Assembly (NCBI GenBank): GCA_002401765.2 | Contig: NVTY02000086.1 | Coordinates: forward strand, 33,631 to 97,630 | Reading direction: 5' to 3' | DNA: 64,000 nt | From: Thiotrichaceae bacterium | GTDB taxonomy: Bacteria > Pseudomonadota > Gammaproteobacteria > SZUA-140 | Shown here: positions 55,531 through 64,000 of the stretch, in pieces | Layout: the number at the start of each line of letters is the position of its first letter | Numbering within the stretch: the stretch's first letter is position 1 | The notes under the pieces: generated by a model | Database searches by the model: none | What the model was told of the DNA's origin: nothing | The model's input: only the letters and a program-made list of their open reading frames with translations | Program-made: the position numbers and the translations under genes

Positions 55531-57708
55531 TTACTTTACTTTAAAGAATGCCATTAACTCGGTGAGTGCATTAGACTCATCACTCATTGATTCACTAACA
55601 GCTGATGCTTGCTCAACGAGCGCAGCATTTTGCTGCGTCACTTTATCCATTTGAACAATAGCCTTATTAACCTGGTCGATACCTGCCGATTGCTCCTGAG
55701 AGGCACTCGATATTTTTGCAATAATAGAACTCACTTTTTGTACGGCAGCTACGATAGAGGTTAGGGTTTCACCAGACTTGTCAACCAGACGAGAGCCTTC
55801 TTCAACTTTTTGAACACTATCGTTAATCAATGCTTTAATCTCTTTAGCGGCCCCTGCACTGCGCTGCGCAAGGTTACGCACTTCACTGGCAACCACTGCA
55901 AATCCACGGCCTTGCTCACCTGCGCGCGCCGCCTCTACTGCCGCATTCAATGCAAGTAAATTTGTTTGAAAGGCAATTTCATCAATGACACTAATGATGT
56001 CCGCAATTTTCTTGCTGGAAGTGTTGATTTCACTCATAGCAGTGATCGCTTCGGTAACTACAATGCCTCCTTTTTCTGCTTCAGTATGAGCTTCTTTTGC
56101 CAGCTGATCTGCTTCACGTGCATTGTCAGCCGTTTGTTTGACAGTGCCAGTGAGCTCTTCCATCGATGACGCTGTCTCTTCAAGCGATGAGGCTTGCTCT
56201 TCTGTACGCTGGCTTAAGTCTTCGTTTCCTTTTGCTATTTCGCTCGCAGAACCGCTCAGTGATGCGGACCCTGCGAGTATTTCCGTTGCCATCTTTGAGA
56301 TATTATCCAGGCAAGCATTGACCGAATTGCTGAGTACCGCGAACTCACCTTCAAATTCTTCGCTGGCACGGTCTGTCAGGTCGCCATCTGCCATTTTTTT
56401 TACCACCCTTGAAGTTTCATGCAGTGGCTCGGTAATCACATCCATCATCGAGTTAATATCATCACTTAGCTGCCTAACAAAGCCATCATAGTATTCAGCA
56501 TTAATGCGCATTCCCAGGTCGCCGTGTTTAACTGACTCAATTAGTTTTGCAATTTGAGTCAGTGCATCTTTTTGGCCAGTGATGTCAGTGGCATATTTAA
56601 CCACTTTAAATGGCTTTCCATTGAGGTCCATAATTGGATTGTATGATGCCTGTATCCAGACCTCTTTGCCGCCCTTACCAAGTCGTTTGTATTCACCCGA
56701 GTCATACTCTCCACGGTTGAGCTTTTCCCAGAACTGCCTGTATTCTTGACTATTGGCATAGCCAGAATCTGCAAACATGCGATGGTGCTGACCCTGTATA
56801 TCTGCCAGGGTGTAGTCGAGCGTATTTAAAAAATTATCATTGGCGGTGATGATGGTACCATCCATATTAAATTCGATTACTGCTTGAGATTTTCCGATCG
56901 CATCAATTTGGCCACTAAAATCCGCACTCAATAATTTATCAGCGGTGATATCAGTGGCATATTTAACAACCTTGCATAGTGCGCCGCTTGCATCACTAAT
57001 GGGATTATACGATGCCTGAATCCAAATCTCTTTACCGCCTTTTCCTATGCGCTTATATTCACCTGAGTCGTATTCACCTCGATTAAGTTTCTCCCAGAAC
57101 AAGCGGTATTCCGGCGAGTTTGCATAGGCTTCCTCGGCAAACATACGATGATGTTTACCCTGGATTTCATCCAGCGTATAGCCTAGTGCCTGTAGGAAAT
57201 TTTCATTGGCATTGATAATGGTACCGTCGAGATTGAACTCAATCACTGCCTGCGATTTTCCGATGGCATTGATTTGCCCCTTGTAGTCGGCATTAAGGTC
57301 GTCTAGCTCGCGCTGTTTAGTGACATCTTGCCACTCTAATGTGGTACCAATATAACTGCCATGATCATCAATCTGCGCTGAGATATTGAGATTGAAGATC
57401 AGCGGCCCGACGCTAATATCGGTTGAGTAAGGAAGGTTGGCTGGGTTATCCAGGATTTTTCGCTGGTGAGAGGGGGTTTTGTGAAACATGTCAATACAGG
57501 TTCCAATAATGTCATCCGCTTTAAATCCTGGATAGAGAGATTGCAAAACTGTCTCATTTTTTTTGAGCAGTGACAAAGCGGATTTATTGGCATACGTAAC
57601 CACTAAATCTCTATCGACCATCATAATTGCCGTGATTGCGCCTTCGATAGCAGAGCGCATTTGTATCAGCTCTCGAGATTCAATGTCGTTTGCAGAAGTT
57701 GCATTCAT
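55531..57708 (-). CDS. Soluble methyl-accepting chemotaxis protein with three PAS domains
   Basis: 725 residues from ATG 57708, chosen because AAGGAAGC precedes it. There is no membrane segment. PAS1 is near residues 15-120; PAS2 and PAS3 are consecutive, nearly identical copies ([12 protein letters not shown] with [18 protein letters not shown], and then again with [18 protein letters not shown]), each ending with a PAC segment. A short HAMP-like linker leads to the signalling hairpin [18 protein letters not shown] near 575-595. PAS pockets usually bind flavin or haem, so this is probably an Aer-like energy or redox sensor. No other che gene is adjacent. Confidence 0.92.
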   Translation of the reverse strand: MNATSANDIESRELIQMRSAIEGAITAIMMVDRDLVVTYANKSALSLLKKNETVLQSLYPGFKADDIIGTCIDMFHKTPSHQRKILDNPANLPYSTDISVGPLIFNLNISAQIDDHGSYIGTTLEWQDVTKQRELDDLNADYKGQINAIGKSQAVIEFNLDGTIINANENFLQALGYTLDEIQGKHHRMFAEEAYANSPEYRLFWEKLNRGEYDSGEYKRIGKGGKEIWIQASYNPISDASGALCKVVKYATDITADKLLSADFSGQIDAIGKSQAVIEFNMDGTIITANDNFLNTLDYTLADIQGQHHRMFADSGYANSQEYRQFWEKLNRGEYDSGEYKRLGKGGKEVWIQASYNPIMDLNGKPFKVVKYATDITGQKDALTQIAKLIESVKHGDLGMRINAEYYDGFVRQLSDDINSMMDVITEPLHETSRVVKKMADGDLTDRASEEFEGEFAVLSNSVNACLDNISKMATEILAGSASLSGSASEIAKGNEDLSQRTEEQASSLEETASSMEELTGTVKQTADNAREADQLAKEAHTEAEKGGIVVTEAITAMSEINTSSKKIADIISVIDEIAFQTNLLALNAAVEAARAGEQGRGFAVVASEVRNLAQRSAGAAKEIKALINDSVQKVEEGSRLVDKSGETLTSIVAAVQKVSSIIAKISSASQEQSAGIDQVNKAIVQMDKVTQQNAALVEQASAVSESMSDESNALTELMAFFKVK

Positions 57709-57967
57709 AATTGCTTCCTTTCTTCTATTTTTTAGGGCCTTTATTCTGATATTTGGTGTCAGCCACATCACGTATTCAGATGCTTATCTCAGCCCATAAG
57801 TCGGCTTGTATACGATGAACTTAAATTATTATTCGTGTGATATACCTACAAATATCAATACTAGAAGTCGGTGTACTAGCTAGTACAATAATTTATCTGG
57901 GGAAATAAAGGAGGCCTGTACATGTCGCAAATAGAATCGATGCAGTCGCACGTGCGGGTATTTAATC

Positions 57968-58152
57968 TTAAGGGCCGCTCTATTCATTCATGAACGCAGC
58001 GCTTCAACCCCCAATCCGCTACATCAGCGTTGCCCATTTTGGCAATAGTCCCGCTACGGTGTGCCCCTTGGGTATTACCTGCTATTGACGCCTTGAGGTA
58101 ACGAATTGGGCATTCAATCTGCCGCGCTCAGCATTAATAGAGCTGCCCTTAA
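57968..58152. repeat. 185-bp inverted-repeat element
   Basis: Ends TTAAGGGCCGCTCTATT at 57968-57984 and AATAGAGCTGCCCTTAA at 58136-58152 are inverted with one difference. The inner arms continue to pair (CCCAATCCGCTACATCA with the complement of TGAGGTAACGAATTGGG), and the core includes TTGCCCATTTTGGCAA. No gene inside. TAAGGGCCGCT occurs again near 4201 and a variant near 59425, so it may be a dispersed family. Confidence 0.65.
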
Positions 58153-58279
58153 ATAGCATTTAAGATTTAGTAATTCTGGCCGAAACCTAAAATAACAACA
58201 TGTAGCCTCCTAACATCAACTAAGGAACTATATGTAGTAGTTGTTGAGATTAATTACTTCAACGCATGGAGCATGTGAC

Positions 58280-58918
58280 ATGACAAATCGTGATTTGAAT
58301 CTAATGGTTGGTGTAGGGCTCCAATTAGAGAAAAATGACAGTGGTGCACGCTATTTTGTTGAGTTACTGGGGTATCGTGTGGGTGAAGGGGTGATCATCT
58401 CAGCGCCACTGGAACATGATAATCGGCTATCACTAGCGCACGGTGACGAGGTGACAGTGCGCTACCTCGGTGGCGTAAGCCAATATGCCTTTAGAACCAA
58501 GGTGACACATATCTCAACCGCCCCCTATCTACATGTACATCTTGAATACCCGGGGGGGATCGAAGCAACCATGACACGGCGGGCAGTGCGCATGCCAGTG
58601 AAAGAATCGGTCATTAGACTAGCGATGGATGATGATGGGCATAAGCTACCAGTGGAAATGAAGAATATCAGCATGGGCGGTGCAAACCTTATCGCCCCCG
58701 TAAAACTAGGTGAGTTAGGCGAACGCTTTAGTATCGATATGCCAACCTTGTCACCCGATAAAAAAAAGGCCATTACCCTGCCCTGTGTGGTTCGGCATAT
58801 CTCCACCCAACGTCAAGGTGAAGCCTCTATTTTTCACCATGGAGTAGAATTCATCGATGTCGATAGTCTTGCTAGAGATTTTATCGGGCGCTACATCGAG
58901 TACCGTTCAGCCGGGTAA
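58280..58918 (+). CDS. PilZ-domain protein, YcgR-like flagellar brake
   Basis: 212 residues from ATG 58280, preceded by GGAGCATG. The N-terminal YcgR_2/PilZN domain (LMVGVGLQLEKNDSGARYFVELLGYR) is followed by a PilZ domain with the cyclic-di-GMP motif RRAVRMPV (RxxxR-type) and NISMGGANL (D/NxSxxG), then a long C-terminal helix. PilZ/YcgR proteins slow flagellar motors when c-di-GMP is high. No flagellar genes are adjacent. The 13-codon upstream extension to 58241 is not supported. Confidence 0.85.
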   Translation: MTNRDLNLMVGVGLQLEKNDSGARYFVELLGYRVGEGVIISAPLEHDNRLSLAHGDEVTVRYLGGVSQYAFRTKVTHISTAPYLHVHLEYPGGIEATMTRRAVRMPVKESVIRLAMDDDGHKLPVEMKNISMGGANLIAPVKLGELGERFSIDMPTLSPDKKKAITLPCVVRHISTQRQGEASIFHHGVEFIDVDSLARDFIGRYIEYRSAG

Positions 58919-59079
58919 CCCCGGTAGCTCCTAAGTGCATCATTTCATGCCCTGATTCACCTGGAAACGACTGCTCGGCTGATACTTGCCATGCTAGATC
59001 GCGCCGCGTTAATACTTCATTAGCGCCGCGCAATCTATTTTAAAATCCTATTTATATTGGTTCAGCTTTCAGAAAAAAC

Positions 59080-59424
59080 ATGATGCGGCTTATCTGCCAG
59101 TCATCTTGCCCATTTAATCTAGCACTCAGGATAAGAAAACTGTTCTGCGGGAGTGATAATGATACAGCTGAAAAAAAGAGGGTGTGGAACCTACCGACGA
59201 GACTGTTTCACTGCTTGATGGTGCTGGCCTTTGCGCTCGCCTGGGCAACATATGATGATAGCCGCCATCTCGATATTCATACAACCTCTGGTTATACTTT
59301 TTTTGGCCTGTTACTGTTTCGCCTCGTTTGGATTGAGCTGACGAACTACGCGCGGGAAAATTCAGCAGAAAATAAACAAGCAGAAGCGGCGTGGAAGATC
59401 AATCGATCTGTAATGAAAAATTAA
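59080..59424 (+). pseudogene. Cytochrome b561-type fragment (first helices only)
   Basis: The central stretch KKRVWNLPTRLFHCLMVLAFALAWAT, then HLDIHTTSGYTFFGLLLFRLVW is the N-terminal end of a b561/Ni-Fe hydrogenase-type cytochrome b, including histidines that would bind haem. After LVW the sequence turns into unrelated IELTNYARENSAENKQ and stops; the missing 100+ residues include the last two helices. The 5' limit is uncertain, because the first 30 codons do not look like the family. I regard it as a truncated gene. The next 150 bp up to ppnP hold short unresolved frames only. Confidence 0.6.
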
Positions 59425-59582
59425 AGGCCGCTACAGATCACTTCGGTTACCTATTGGAAAGACAAGCACAGTGATATTTCTGATGCGCTGTGGCATTGAT
59501 ATTCCCGGTTATGGTAAGTGGGAAGATTAATGAATGTCAGCGGAGCTGGCTAAGTCGTTCCGCTAAATAGTAGTGCTGATGA

Positions 59583-59897
59583 TCAATCAATATATGAACA
59601 GCAGTAATCCGTCAGGCTGAGTGCTTTAACCTTGAATGAGGCATTGGCTGCAACATGAAATGATTCACCCACTGAGTACCGATGCCATTCTGACTCGCCT
59701 GGTAGCAGTACTTCTACTTCACCGAGCTGAATTTCCATCAGCTCTTTTTTATCGGTATTAAATTCATAGTCGCCGGATTGCATGATGCCGAGGGTTTTTA
59801 CTTCACCGTTCGCGAAGTGAATGGTTCGACTGGTAACCGCACCATCAAAGTAGACCTTGGATTTTTTATCAATAGTGATATTTTTAAAGTGACTCAT
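59583..59897 (-). CDS. ppnP: Pyrimidine/purine nucleoside phosphorylase PpnP
   Basis: 104 residues, the standard length of the PpnP/DUF1255 cupin family (E. coli YaiE). Phosphorolyses a wide range of nucleosides. Conserved blocks: KKSKVYFDGAVTSRTIHFANGEVKTLGIM, EVLLPGESEWHRYSVGESFHVAANASFKVKALSLTDYCCSY. The start is ATG 59897 with AGAGAAAA upstream. Confidence 0.93.
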   Translation of the reverse strand: MSHFKNITIDKKSKVYFDGAVTSRTIHFANGEVKTLGIMQSGDYEFNTDKKELMEIQLGEVEVLLPGESEWHRYSVGESFHVAANASFKVKALSLTDYCCSYID

Positions 59898-59950
59898 ATT
59901 TTTTCTCTTGTGCTTAAGTGTTAGTACATATGTTTGTTATTGTGGTGCAG

Positions 59951-60007
59951 GCCGAAATCCAGTGGCCGTCTTATTTCGCTGGGTCCCGGCCTTCGCCGGG
60001 ATGACGG
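59951..60007. repeat. Dispersed short palindrome (ATCCAG...CTTCGCCGGGATGACGG type), copy A
   Basis: Contains AATCCAGTGGCCGTC and CCCGGCCTTCGCCGGGATGA, which pair with themselves. The same family lies at 63790-63828 and, diverged, at 24924-24984. Repeats encoding VIPAKAGIQ-like frames are abundant in proteobacteria. Located just downstream of the LysR gene. Confidence 0.75.
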
Positions 60008-60028
60008 CAAAAAAATATTTGATAAATA

Positions 60029-60916
60029 TCAGCGCGGGCAGTTTTCACGCAGTATCGCTGCCAGTTTTTGTGTGGCTGGGCCAGCCCTTTCTGATTGGCC
60101 AAAAACCATAAACAGGTGTATCTTTCTGCGCTGACCTTCTCGTAATGGTAGTGGCGCTAGTTCACCTGATTCGATATATGGTATTGCGTGATGGAGTGGC
60201 ACCCAACCAAAACCCAATCCGCCAACCAGCGCATCGGTTGCTTTATCGATGCTGGTGACGGTCCAGCGATGAGAGGAGCCGAGCCAGCCGACATCGCGTT
60301 TTAATTGTACGCCGGAGTCACGAATCACCACCTGAATTTCGCGCCGTAGATCTTCATCAGTCAAATCACGTTTCAATTGGTGTAGCGGGTGATCACGATG
60401 TGCAACGGCAATAAATTCAACCTCGATTAATTGATCGCCAAGAAAACCCTGTGGCACATGGCCGCAAATGACCAGATCGGCCCTGCCTTCAAGCAGTGCT
60501 TCGTCGGCACCAGAAAGCACGACTTCGTTTAATTGCACGCGGGTACCACGGCTAAGTGGAATAAATGCCTTTAATGCCGCCATCAGGTGTGCGCTAGGGA
60601 AGGCGGCATCCACTACCACGTTAATCTCTGGTTCCCACCCTTGATCCAGATTATGAGCAACGGCTTCCAGTTCGGCGGCATCATTAACCAATTGGCGCGA
60701 GCGACGTAACAGCACCTCCCCCGCGGGGGTTAATACTGCCTTACGCCCTTCGATCCGCAACAGTGCCATGCCCAACTGCTGCTGTAACTTGGCAACGGTA
60801 TAGCTCAGCGATGACTGGCTGCGATGCAGCTTTTCAGCAGCCTGTGCATAACCACCATGATCGATGACCGCCTGTAACGTACGCCACTGCTCTAATGTGA
60901 CTCGAGGATGATTCAT
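60029..60916 (-). CDS. yhaJ: LysR-family transcriptional regulator (YhaJ-like)
   Basis: 295 residues from ATG 60916. The HTH reads VTLEQWRTLQAVIDHGGYAQAAEKLHRSQSSLSYTVAKLQQQLGMALL, followed by an effector-binding domain. The N-terminal 30 codons further upstream (from 61006) are not supported by a ribosome-binding site. It is divergent from a DoxX/YqjG/CDGSH/pirin operon, the same gene company (yqjF, yqjG, yhaK) controlled by E. coli YhaJ, which responds to quinone-type aromatic stress. The name is by this synteny and similarity, not by test. Confidence 0.85.
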   Translation of the reverse strand: MNHPRVTLEQWRTLQAVIDHGGYAQAAEKLHRSQSSLSYTVAKLQQQLGMALLRIEGRKAVLTPAGEVLLRRSRQLVNDAAELEAVAHNLDQGWEPEINVVVDAAFPSAHLMAALKAFIPLSRGTRVQLNEVVLSGADEALLEGRADLVICGHVPQGFLGDQLIEVEFIAVAHRDHPLHQLKRDLTDEDLRREIQVVIRDSGVQLKRDVGWLGSSHRWTVTSIDKATDALVGGLGFGWVPLHHAIPYIESGELAPLPLREGQRRKIHLFMVFGQSERAGPATQKLAAILRENCPR

Positions 60917-60924
60917 GACGCTAT

Positions 60925-60960
60925 TATCGAATAATTCGATAGTTTTTAGCAAATATTTGC
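60925..60960. promoter_or_regulatory. Candidate LysR operator in divergent promoter region
   Basis: TATCGAATAATTCGATA (60925-60941) is a dyad of the type ATC-N9-GAT and holds the T-N11-A LysR signature. GCAAATATTTGC (60949-60960) is a second perfect palindrome. Both are between the start of the LysR gene and the doxX start. Confidence 0.55.
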
Positions 60961-61055
60961 GCTTTTTAATCGAATTCATATGGCGATAATAGTCCACATC
61001 GAACAACGAGGCAGGTCAGCGCTTCAATCCGACAACAATAAACAGGGGCAAACCC

Positions 61056-61469
61056 ATGAAAAAGGCAGCAACATTAATCGGGCGTATTCTTCTTCGGCAT
61101 ATTTTTTTACTGGCGGGTATCAGCAAGATGGGTGGTTGTGCTGCGACACAGGGCTGGATGGAGGCGATGGGAGTATCGGGTGCATTGCTTCCGCTGATGA
61201 TTGCACTGGAGATTGGCGCTGGGTTTGCGTTGATATTGGGTTTTCAGGCACGCTTAACGGCACTGGGATTGGCTGGTTTTAGTATTATCTCGGCAGTGAT
61301 ATTTCATGCCAATCTCAGCGACCAAGTTCAGTCAATTATGTTTATGAAAAACTTTTCGATAGCAGGCGGCCTATTTTATGTCGCCGCACTAGGTGCTGGT
61401 GAATGGAGCATTGATAGCTGGATTAAGCAGAAAGGAAGTGATAAACCAGTTAAAGTAGCCACCGCGTAG
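61056..61469 (+). CDS. DoxX family membrane protein
   Basis: 137 residues with four hydrophobic segments: GRILLRHIFLLAGISKMGG, LLPLMIALEIGAGFALILGF, LGLAGFSIISAVIFH and the final MKNFSIAGGLFYVAALGAG. DoxX relatives carry out quinone-linked or membrane redox tasks. It corresponds to E. coli YqjF, the first gene of the YhaJ-controlled set. The start follows CAGGGGC. Confidence 0.9.
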   Translation: MKKAATLIGRILLRHIFLLAGISKMGGCAATQGWMEAMGVSGALLPLMIALEIGAGFALILGFQARLTALGLAGFSIISAVIFHANLSDQVQSIMFMKNFSIAGGLFYVAALGAGEWSIDSWIKQKGSDKPVKVATA

Positions 61470-61496
61470 TTTGCCATAACGGTTAGGGGATCAGTC

Positions 61497-62468
61497 ATGG
61501 GATTATTGGTAAAGGGTGTGTGGCGTGATGAATGGTATGACACCACCGAGAGTGGCGGTACGTTTGTGCGCAACGATGCGCAATTCAGAAATTGGGTAAC
61601 GGCTGATGGCAGTGCTGGCCCGGGCGGCAAAGCCGGGTTTGTGGCCGAGCCAGGACGATATCATCTTTATGTGTCACTCGCCTGTCCCTGGGCCCATCGT
61701 ACCTTGATCTTCCGCCAACTAAAACAGTTGCAAGATGCGATCAGTGTGTCGGTGGTTGACCCGCATATGCTGCAACAAGGCTGGCTCTTTAGCGGTCACT
61801 TTGAGAGCACGCTGGATGAGGTGAACAAACACAACACCCTTTATCAACTCTATCTGCAGGCACAGCCTGATTACAGTGGCCGAGTCACGGTGCCCGTATT
61901 ATGGGATAAGCAATTGCAAACGATTGTGAGTAATGAATCATCAGAGATTATTCGCATGTTTAATAGTGCCTTTGATGCGCATACCCGCATTAAGGATGAC
62001 TACTATCCCCAACCGCTACGTGAAGAGATAGATGAGATCAATGCCATGGTGTACGACAATATTAATAATGGCGTCTATCGATGTGGTTTTGCGACCACCC
62101 AAGCAGCCTATGAAAAGGCATTTGAGAAACTGTTTAATGCGCTGGATGAAGTGGAGCTATGCTTGAGTCAGCAGCGCTATTTAGTTGGCGAGCAGATCAC
62201 AGAGGCAGACTGGCGACTCTTTACCACGCTAGTGCGCTTTGATGCGGTTTATGTGGGTCACTTTAAATGCAATAAACAACGGATTGCTGATTACCCGAAT
62301 CTCAGTCATTATTTAAGAGCACTCTATCAACAGACGGGTATTGCGGGAACCGTTAACATGATTCACATTAAGCAGCACTACTATTATAGTCACGATACGA
62401 TTAACCCAACACGGGTCGTGCCGATGGGACCGCAGCAAGATTTTAATGCCGCGCATGATCGTGATTGA
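61497..62468 (+). CDS. yqjG: Glutathionyl-hydroquinone reductase (YqjG/ECM4 family)
   Basis: 323 residues. The catalytic cysteine is in LYVSLACPWAHRTLIFRQL, the CPWAHR motif of Xi-class glutathione transferases that remove glutathione from glutathionyl-hydroquinones. GSGGTFVRN-type N-terminus (TTESGGTFVRNDAQFRNWV), ESSEIIRMFNSAFD and LSQQRYLVGEQITEADWRLFTTLVRFDAVYVGHFKCN are typical. Co-transcribed with doxX (27 bp). Confidence 0.94.
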   Translation: MGLLVKGVWRDEWYDTTESGGTFVRNDAQFRNWVTADGSAGPGGKAGFVAEPGRYHLYVSLACPWAHRTLIFRQLKQLQDAISVSVVDPHMLQQGWLFSGHFESTLDEVNKHNTLYQLYLQAQPDYSGRVTVPVLWDKQLQTIVSNESSEIIRMFNSAFDAHTRIKDDYYPQPLREEIDEINAMVYDNINNGVYRCGFATTQAAYEKAFEKLFNALDEVELCLSQQRYLVGEQITEADWRLFTTLVRFDAVYVGHFKCNKQRIADYPNLSHYLRALYQQTGIAGTVNMIHIKQHYYYSHDTINPTRVVPMGPQQDFNAAHDRD

Positions 62469-62494
62469 ATTTTTTCAACAAAAGGAGTTTAACA

Positions 62495-62728
62495 ATGAGT
62501 ATGTATGACAAAGGTTTTCCGTACATGGTGAAGGTGACTGCGGGCGACAGCATTCATCTATGTCAATGTGGTCATAGTAAAAACCCACCTTATTGCGATG
62601 GTTCTCATGGTGCGCACCCAACCGGTGAACCACTCAACTATACCACGCAGAAAGATGAAACACTACGTGTCTGTGGATGTGGAAAAACAGGCAATGCCCC
62701 CATGTGCGATGGGAGTCATAACAGATAA
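62495..62728 (+). CDS. CDGSH iron-sulfur domain protein (two motifs), second copy
   Basis: 77 residues with CQCGHSKNPPYCDGSHG and VCGCGKTGNAPMCDGSH. Each motif has three Cys and one His, so it holds two [2Fe-2S] sites. The ATG at 62495 follows AAAGGAGT; an in-frame ATG at 62465 lies in the YqjG end. Pairs with the CDGSH protein at 12408 but is only distantly alike. In this operon it is likely to serve redox stress. Confidence 0.9.
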   Translation: MSMYDKGFPYMVKVTAGDSIHLCQCGHSKNPPYCDGSHGAHPTGEPLNYTTQKDETLRVCGCGKTGNAPMCDGSHNR

Positions 62729-62750
62729 GCGTATATCACAGGAGAAAATT

Positions 62751-63476
62751 ATGATTAAGCGACACAAGGCACTAGAGATGAAAGAGGGCGATGGTGTTAA
62801 CGTGAAGCGCTTAATGCCCATTGCCGGATTCCGCAACTATGACCCATTTGTACTGTGGGATGATTTTACGATTACACCCGGCAATGGTTTTCCTGACCAC
62901 CCACACCGCGGCTTTGAGGCGATTACCTATCTCTATAATGGCTCGATTAAACATACCGATAATCTCGGTAACAGCTCTACGGTCACCGGTGGTGGTGCGC
63001 AACGTTTTACGGCTGGCGAAGGCATCGTCCATTCTGAGATGCCGCATGAGGAGTCGCCAACGCGTGGTATTCAGCTCTGGATTAATCTTCCTGGACACCT
63101 GAAGCAAGTTGAGCCTGAGTACCAGCAGGTTGATGACGGTGAGTTTCCTGTGCATGAAATCGATAGCGCTCGGATTAAAGTACTGGTGGGGGGTGATTCA
63201 CCACTGAAGATTAAGACAGCGATACGCTACCTGGATATTGAGTTGCCTGCTGATGGCTCACATGTTGAAACGATTCCAACGGGTATGCGTGGTTTTGTTT
63301 ATGTTGCGGATGGCGATGTGGCGATTAACAAACAGCCCTATCGCTCAGGTGAAAGCGCCTTCTTTGATGGTGAAGATGAAGTGGTGATTAGCGTAGCGAA
63401 AACAGCGCGAGTGATGCTGGCGTATGGCTCACCTCACGGCGAACCCATTATTCAGCATGGGCCTTATGTTGATTAG
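62751..63476 (+). CDS. Pirin family protein (YhaK-like)
   Basis: 241 residues. The bicupin metal site is FPDHPHRGFEAITYLYNGSIKHTDNLG, with GGAQRFTAGEGIVHSEMP, the standard pirin residues (His/His/His/Glu). E. coli YhaK is the closest functional model: a pirin that responds to oxidants. ATG 62751 is preceded by AGGAGAAAA; a longer upstream frame overlaps the CDGSH gene and is not supported. It closes the operon. Confidence 0.93.
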   Translation: MIKRHKALEMKEGDGVNVKRLMPIAGFRNYDPFVLWDDFTITPGNGFPDHPHRGFEAITYLYNGSIKHTDNLGNSSTVTGGGAQRFTAGEGIVHSEMPHEESPTRGIQLWINLPGHLKQVEPEYQQVDDGEFPVHEIDSARIKVLVGGDSPLKIKTAIRYLDIELPADGSHVETIPTGMRGFVYVADGDVAINKQPYRSGESAFFDGEDEVVISVAKTARVMLAYGSPHGEPIIQHGPYVD

Positions 63477-63593
63477 TATGTTTGAGGTCAGTGTGAAAAC
63501 GTATGAATGCTTTCACATAGGAAGGCCATCAAGGATGGTTATTGGTTCACACAATCTTGCATAGGTTTCTTGGTAGAGTTGGCATCTGGCGAC

Positions 63594-63676
63594 GTAGCCC
63601 GGGCTGAGCTTCCAGCGAAACCCGGGAGAACAACGCTACGCATCCCCGGGTTTCGCATAGACTCAGCCCAGGCTAC
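63594..63676. repeat. 83-bp palindromic repeat, copy 2
   Basis: Starts GTAGCCCGGGCTGAGCTTCC and ends with CTCAGCCCAGGCTAC, with GCGAAACCCGGG and CCCGGGTTTCGC inside. Same length as copy 1 at 4295-4377. The right flank (63731-63769) is also similar to 4391-4430. The rest of 63477-64000 has no gene I can support. Confidence 0.75.
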
Positions 63677-63789
63677 AAAAGAATCAATGACTAGAATGCG
63701 GCATCAAATCCGGAATCTAAAGGGTCAGATTCGTTGATTTGGTCAAGGAGGTAGGATGCTTGAAATACCAGTATCGATCACTGCTAGAA

Positions 63790-63828
63790 CAGTGGCCTCT
63801 GGATTCCGGCCTTCGCCGGAATGACGGG
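63790..63828. repeat. Dispersed short palindrome, copy B
   Basis: CAGTGGCCTCTGGATTCCGG, then CCTTCGCCGGAATGACGGG: ends invert around CGGCCTTCGCCG. Same family as 59951-60007. Confidence 0.75.
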
Positions 63829-64000
63829 TGTTAGTAGTAGTGTGAAAAATTCTAGTGACTGATTTTGGCACTTAGGGACGTGCACGAAACAAGTTTCGGG
63901 TATGGCGCTCAGATTTAGTTCGTATTTGTTCGTTCTGATTGAGCAAAATCGTAGGAATAGTGGTTCTATTTTGAGGTTTTGAGATTGAAGAACGGGCAAA

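Noticed and set aside
59425..59582. Short frames after the cytochrome fragment (such as IPGYGKWED) as the lost C-terminus
   Set aside because: The match to any cytochrome end is too weak and frames shift, so they are left unassigned.
63784..63999. 71-codon minus-strand frame ending in LLTPVIPAKAGIQ
   Set aside because: The end is made by the dispersed palindrome; no family, no ribosome-binding site, so likely not a gene.

Overview
The window looks like a chromosomal segment of a gammaproteobacterium, possibly a chemoautotroph of the sulfur-oxidiser type. The pointers are an argS / SPOR protein / priA block, a two-CDGSH iron-sulfur protein, glnK-amtB behind a sigma-54 promoter, ubiK and yifB side by side, a UbiD decarboxylase, a FadE/FadIJ beta-oxidation set, a CbbY-type phosphatase and a pyrophosphate-dependent phosphofructokinase. 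The lineage is an inference from gene content. I found no rRNA, tRNA or CRISPR array.

Layout. 1-5.4 kb: a partial secreted protein, an S51 peptidase, a frameshifted DUF455 gene, DUF1820, a zinc-ribbon metalloprotease-like membrane protein and cbbY. 5.4-12.6 kb: a minus-strand housekeeping block (SPOR protein, argS, priA, hemJ) with a DnaA-box cluster behind priA and the remnant of a fetB-like permease. 12.7-24.7 kb: NtrC/sigma-54-controlled glnK-amtB, ubiK, yifB, a 137-bp palindromic element, a lipoprotein, a receiver protein, pfp, an adenylate kinase with a histone-H1-like tail, hemB, a phosphate uptake pair and aroE.

24.75-39.1 kb is an A+T-rich accessory island with all genes on the plus strand: small HTH protein, SNF2 helicase with a PLD-like N-terminus, DUF4391, GxxExxY nuclease-like protein, type III modification methylase, Fic protein, type III Res subunit (interrupted by one in-frame stop) and a GHKL ATPase with a PD-(D/E)XK-like C-terminus. 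It ends in a decayed REP-associated transposase flanked by inverted REP sequences. I read it as an expanded type III restriction-modification-like defence locus, possibly with its restriction arm switched off or lost. Next to it lie a RES/Xre toxin-antitoxin pair and an ADP-ribosylglycohydrolase.

41.4-64 kb: alpha/beta hydrolase, MgtC, patatin, ubiD, a decayed xthA, the fatty-acid oxidation cluster (fadE, fadI, fadJ, acyl-CoA ligase, thioesterase), ytoQ, a soluble chemoreceptor with duplicated PAS domains, a YcgR-like PilZ protein, a cytochrome b561 fragment, ppnP, and a YhaJ-type LysR regulator divergent from a DoxX / glutathionyl-hydroquinone reductase / CDGSH / pirin operon. Several short palindromic repeat families are scattered through the window, and six genes are visibly broken (DUF455, fetB-like, res, RAYT, xthA, cytochrome b561), so the genome appears to be undergoing some gene decay or repeat expansion.
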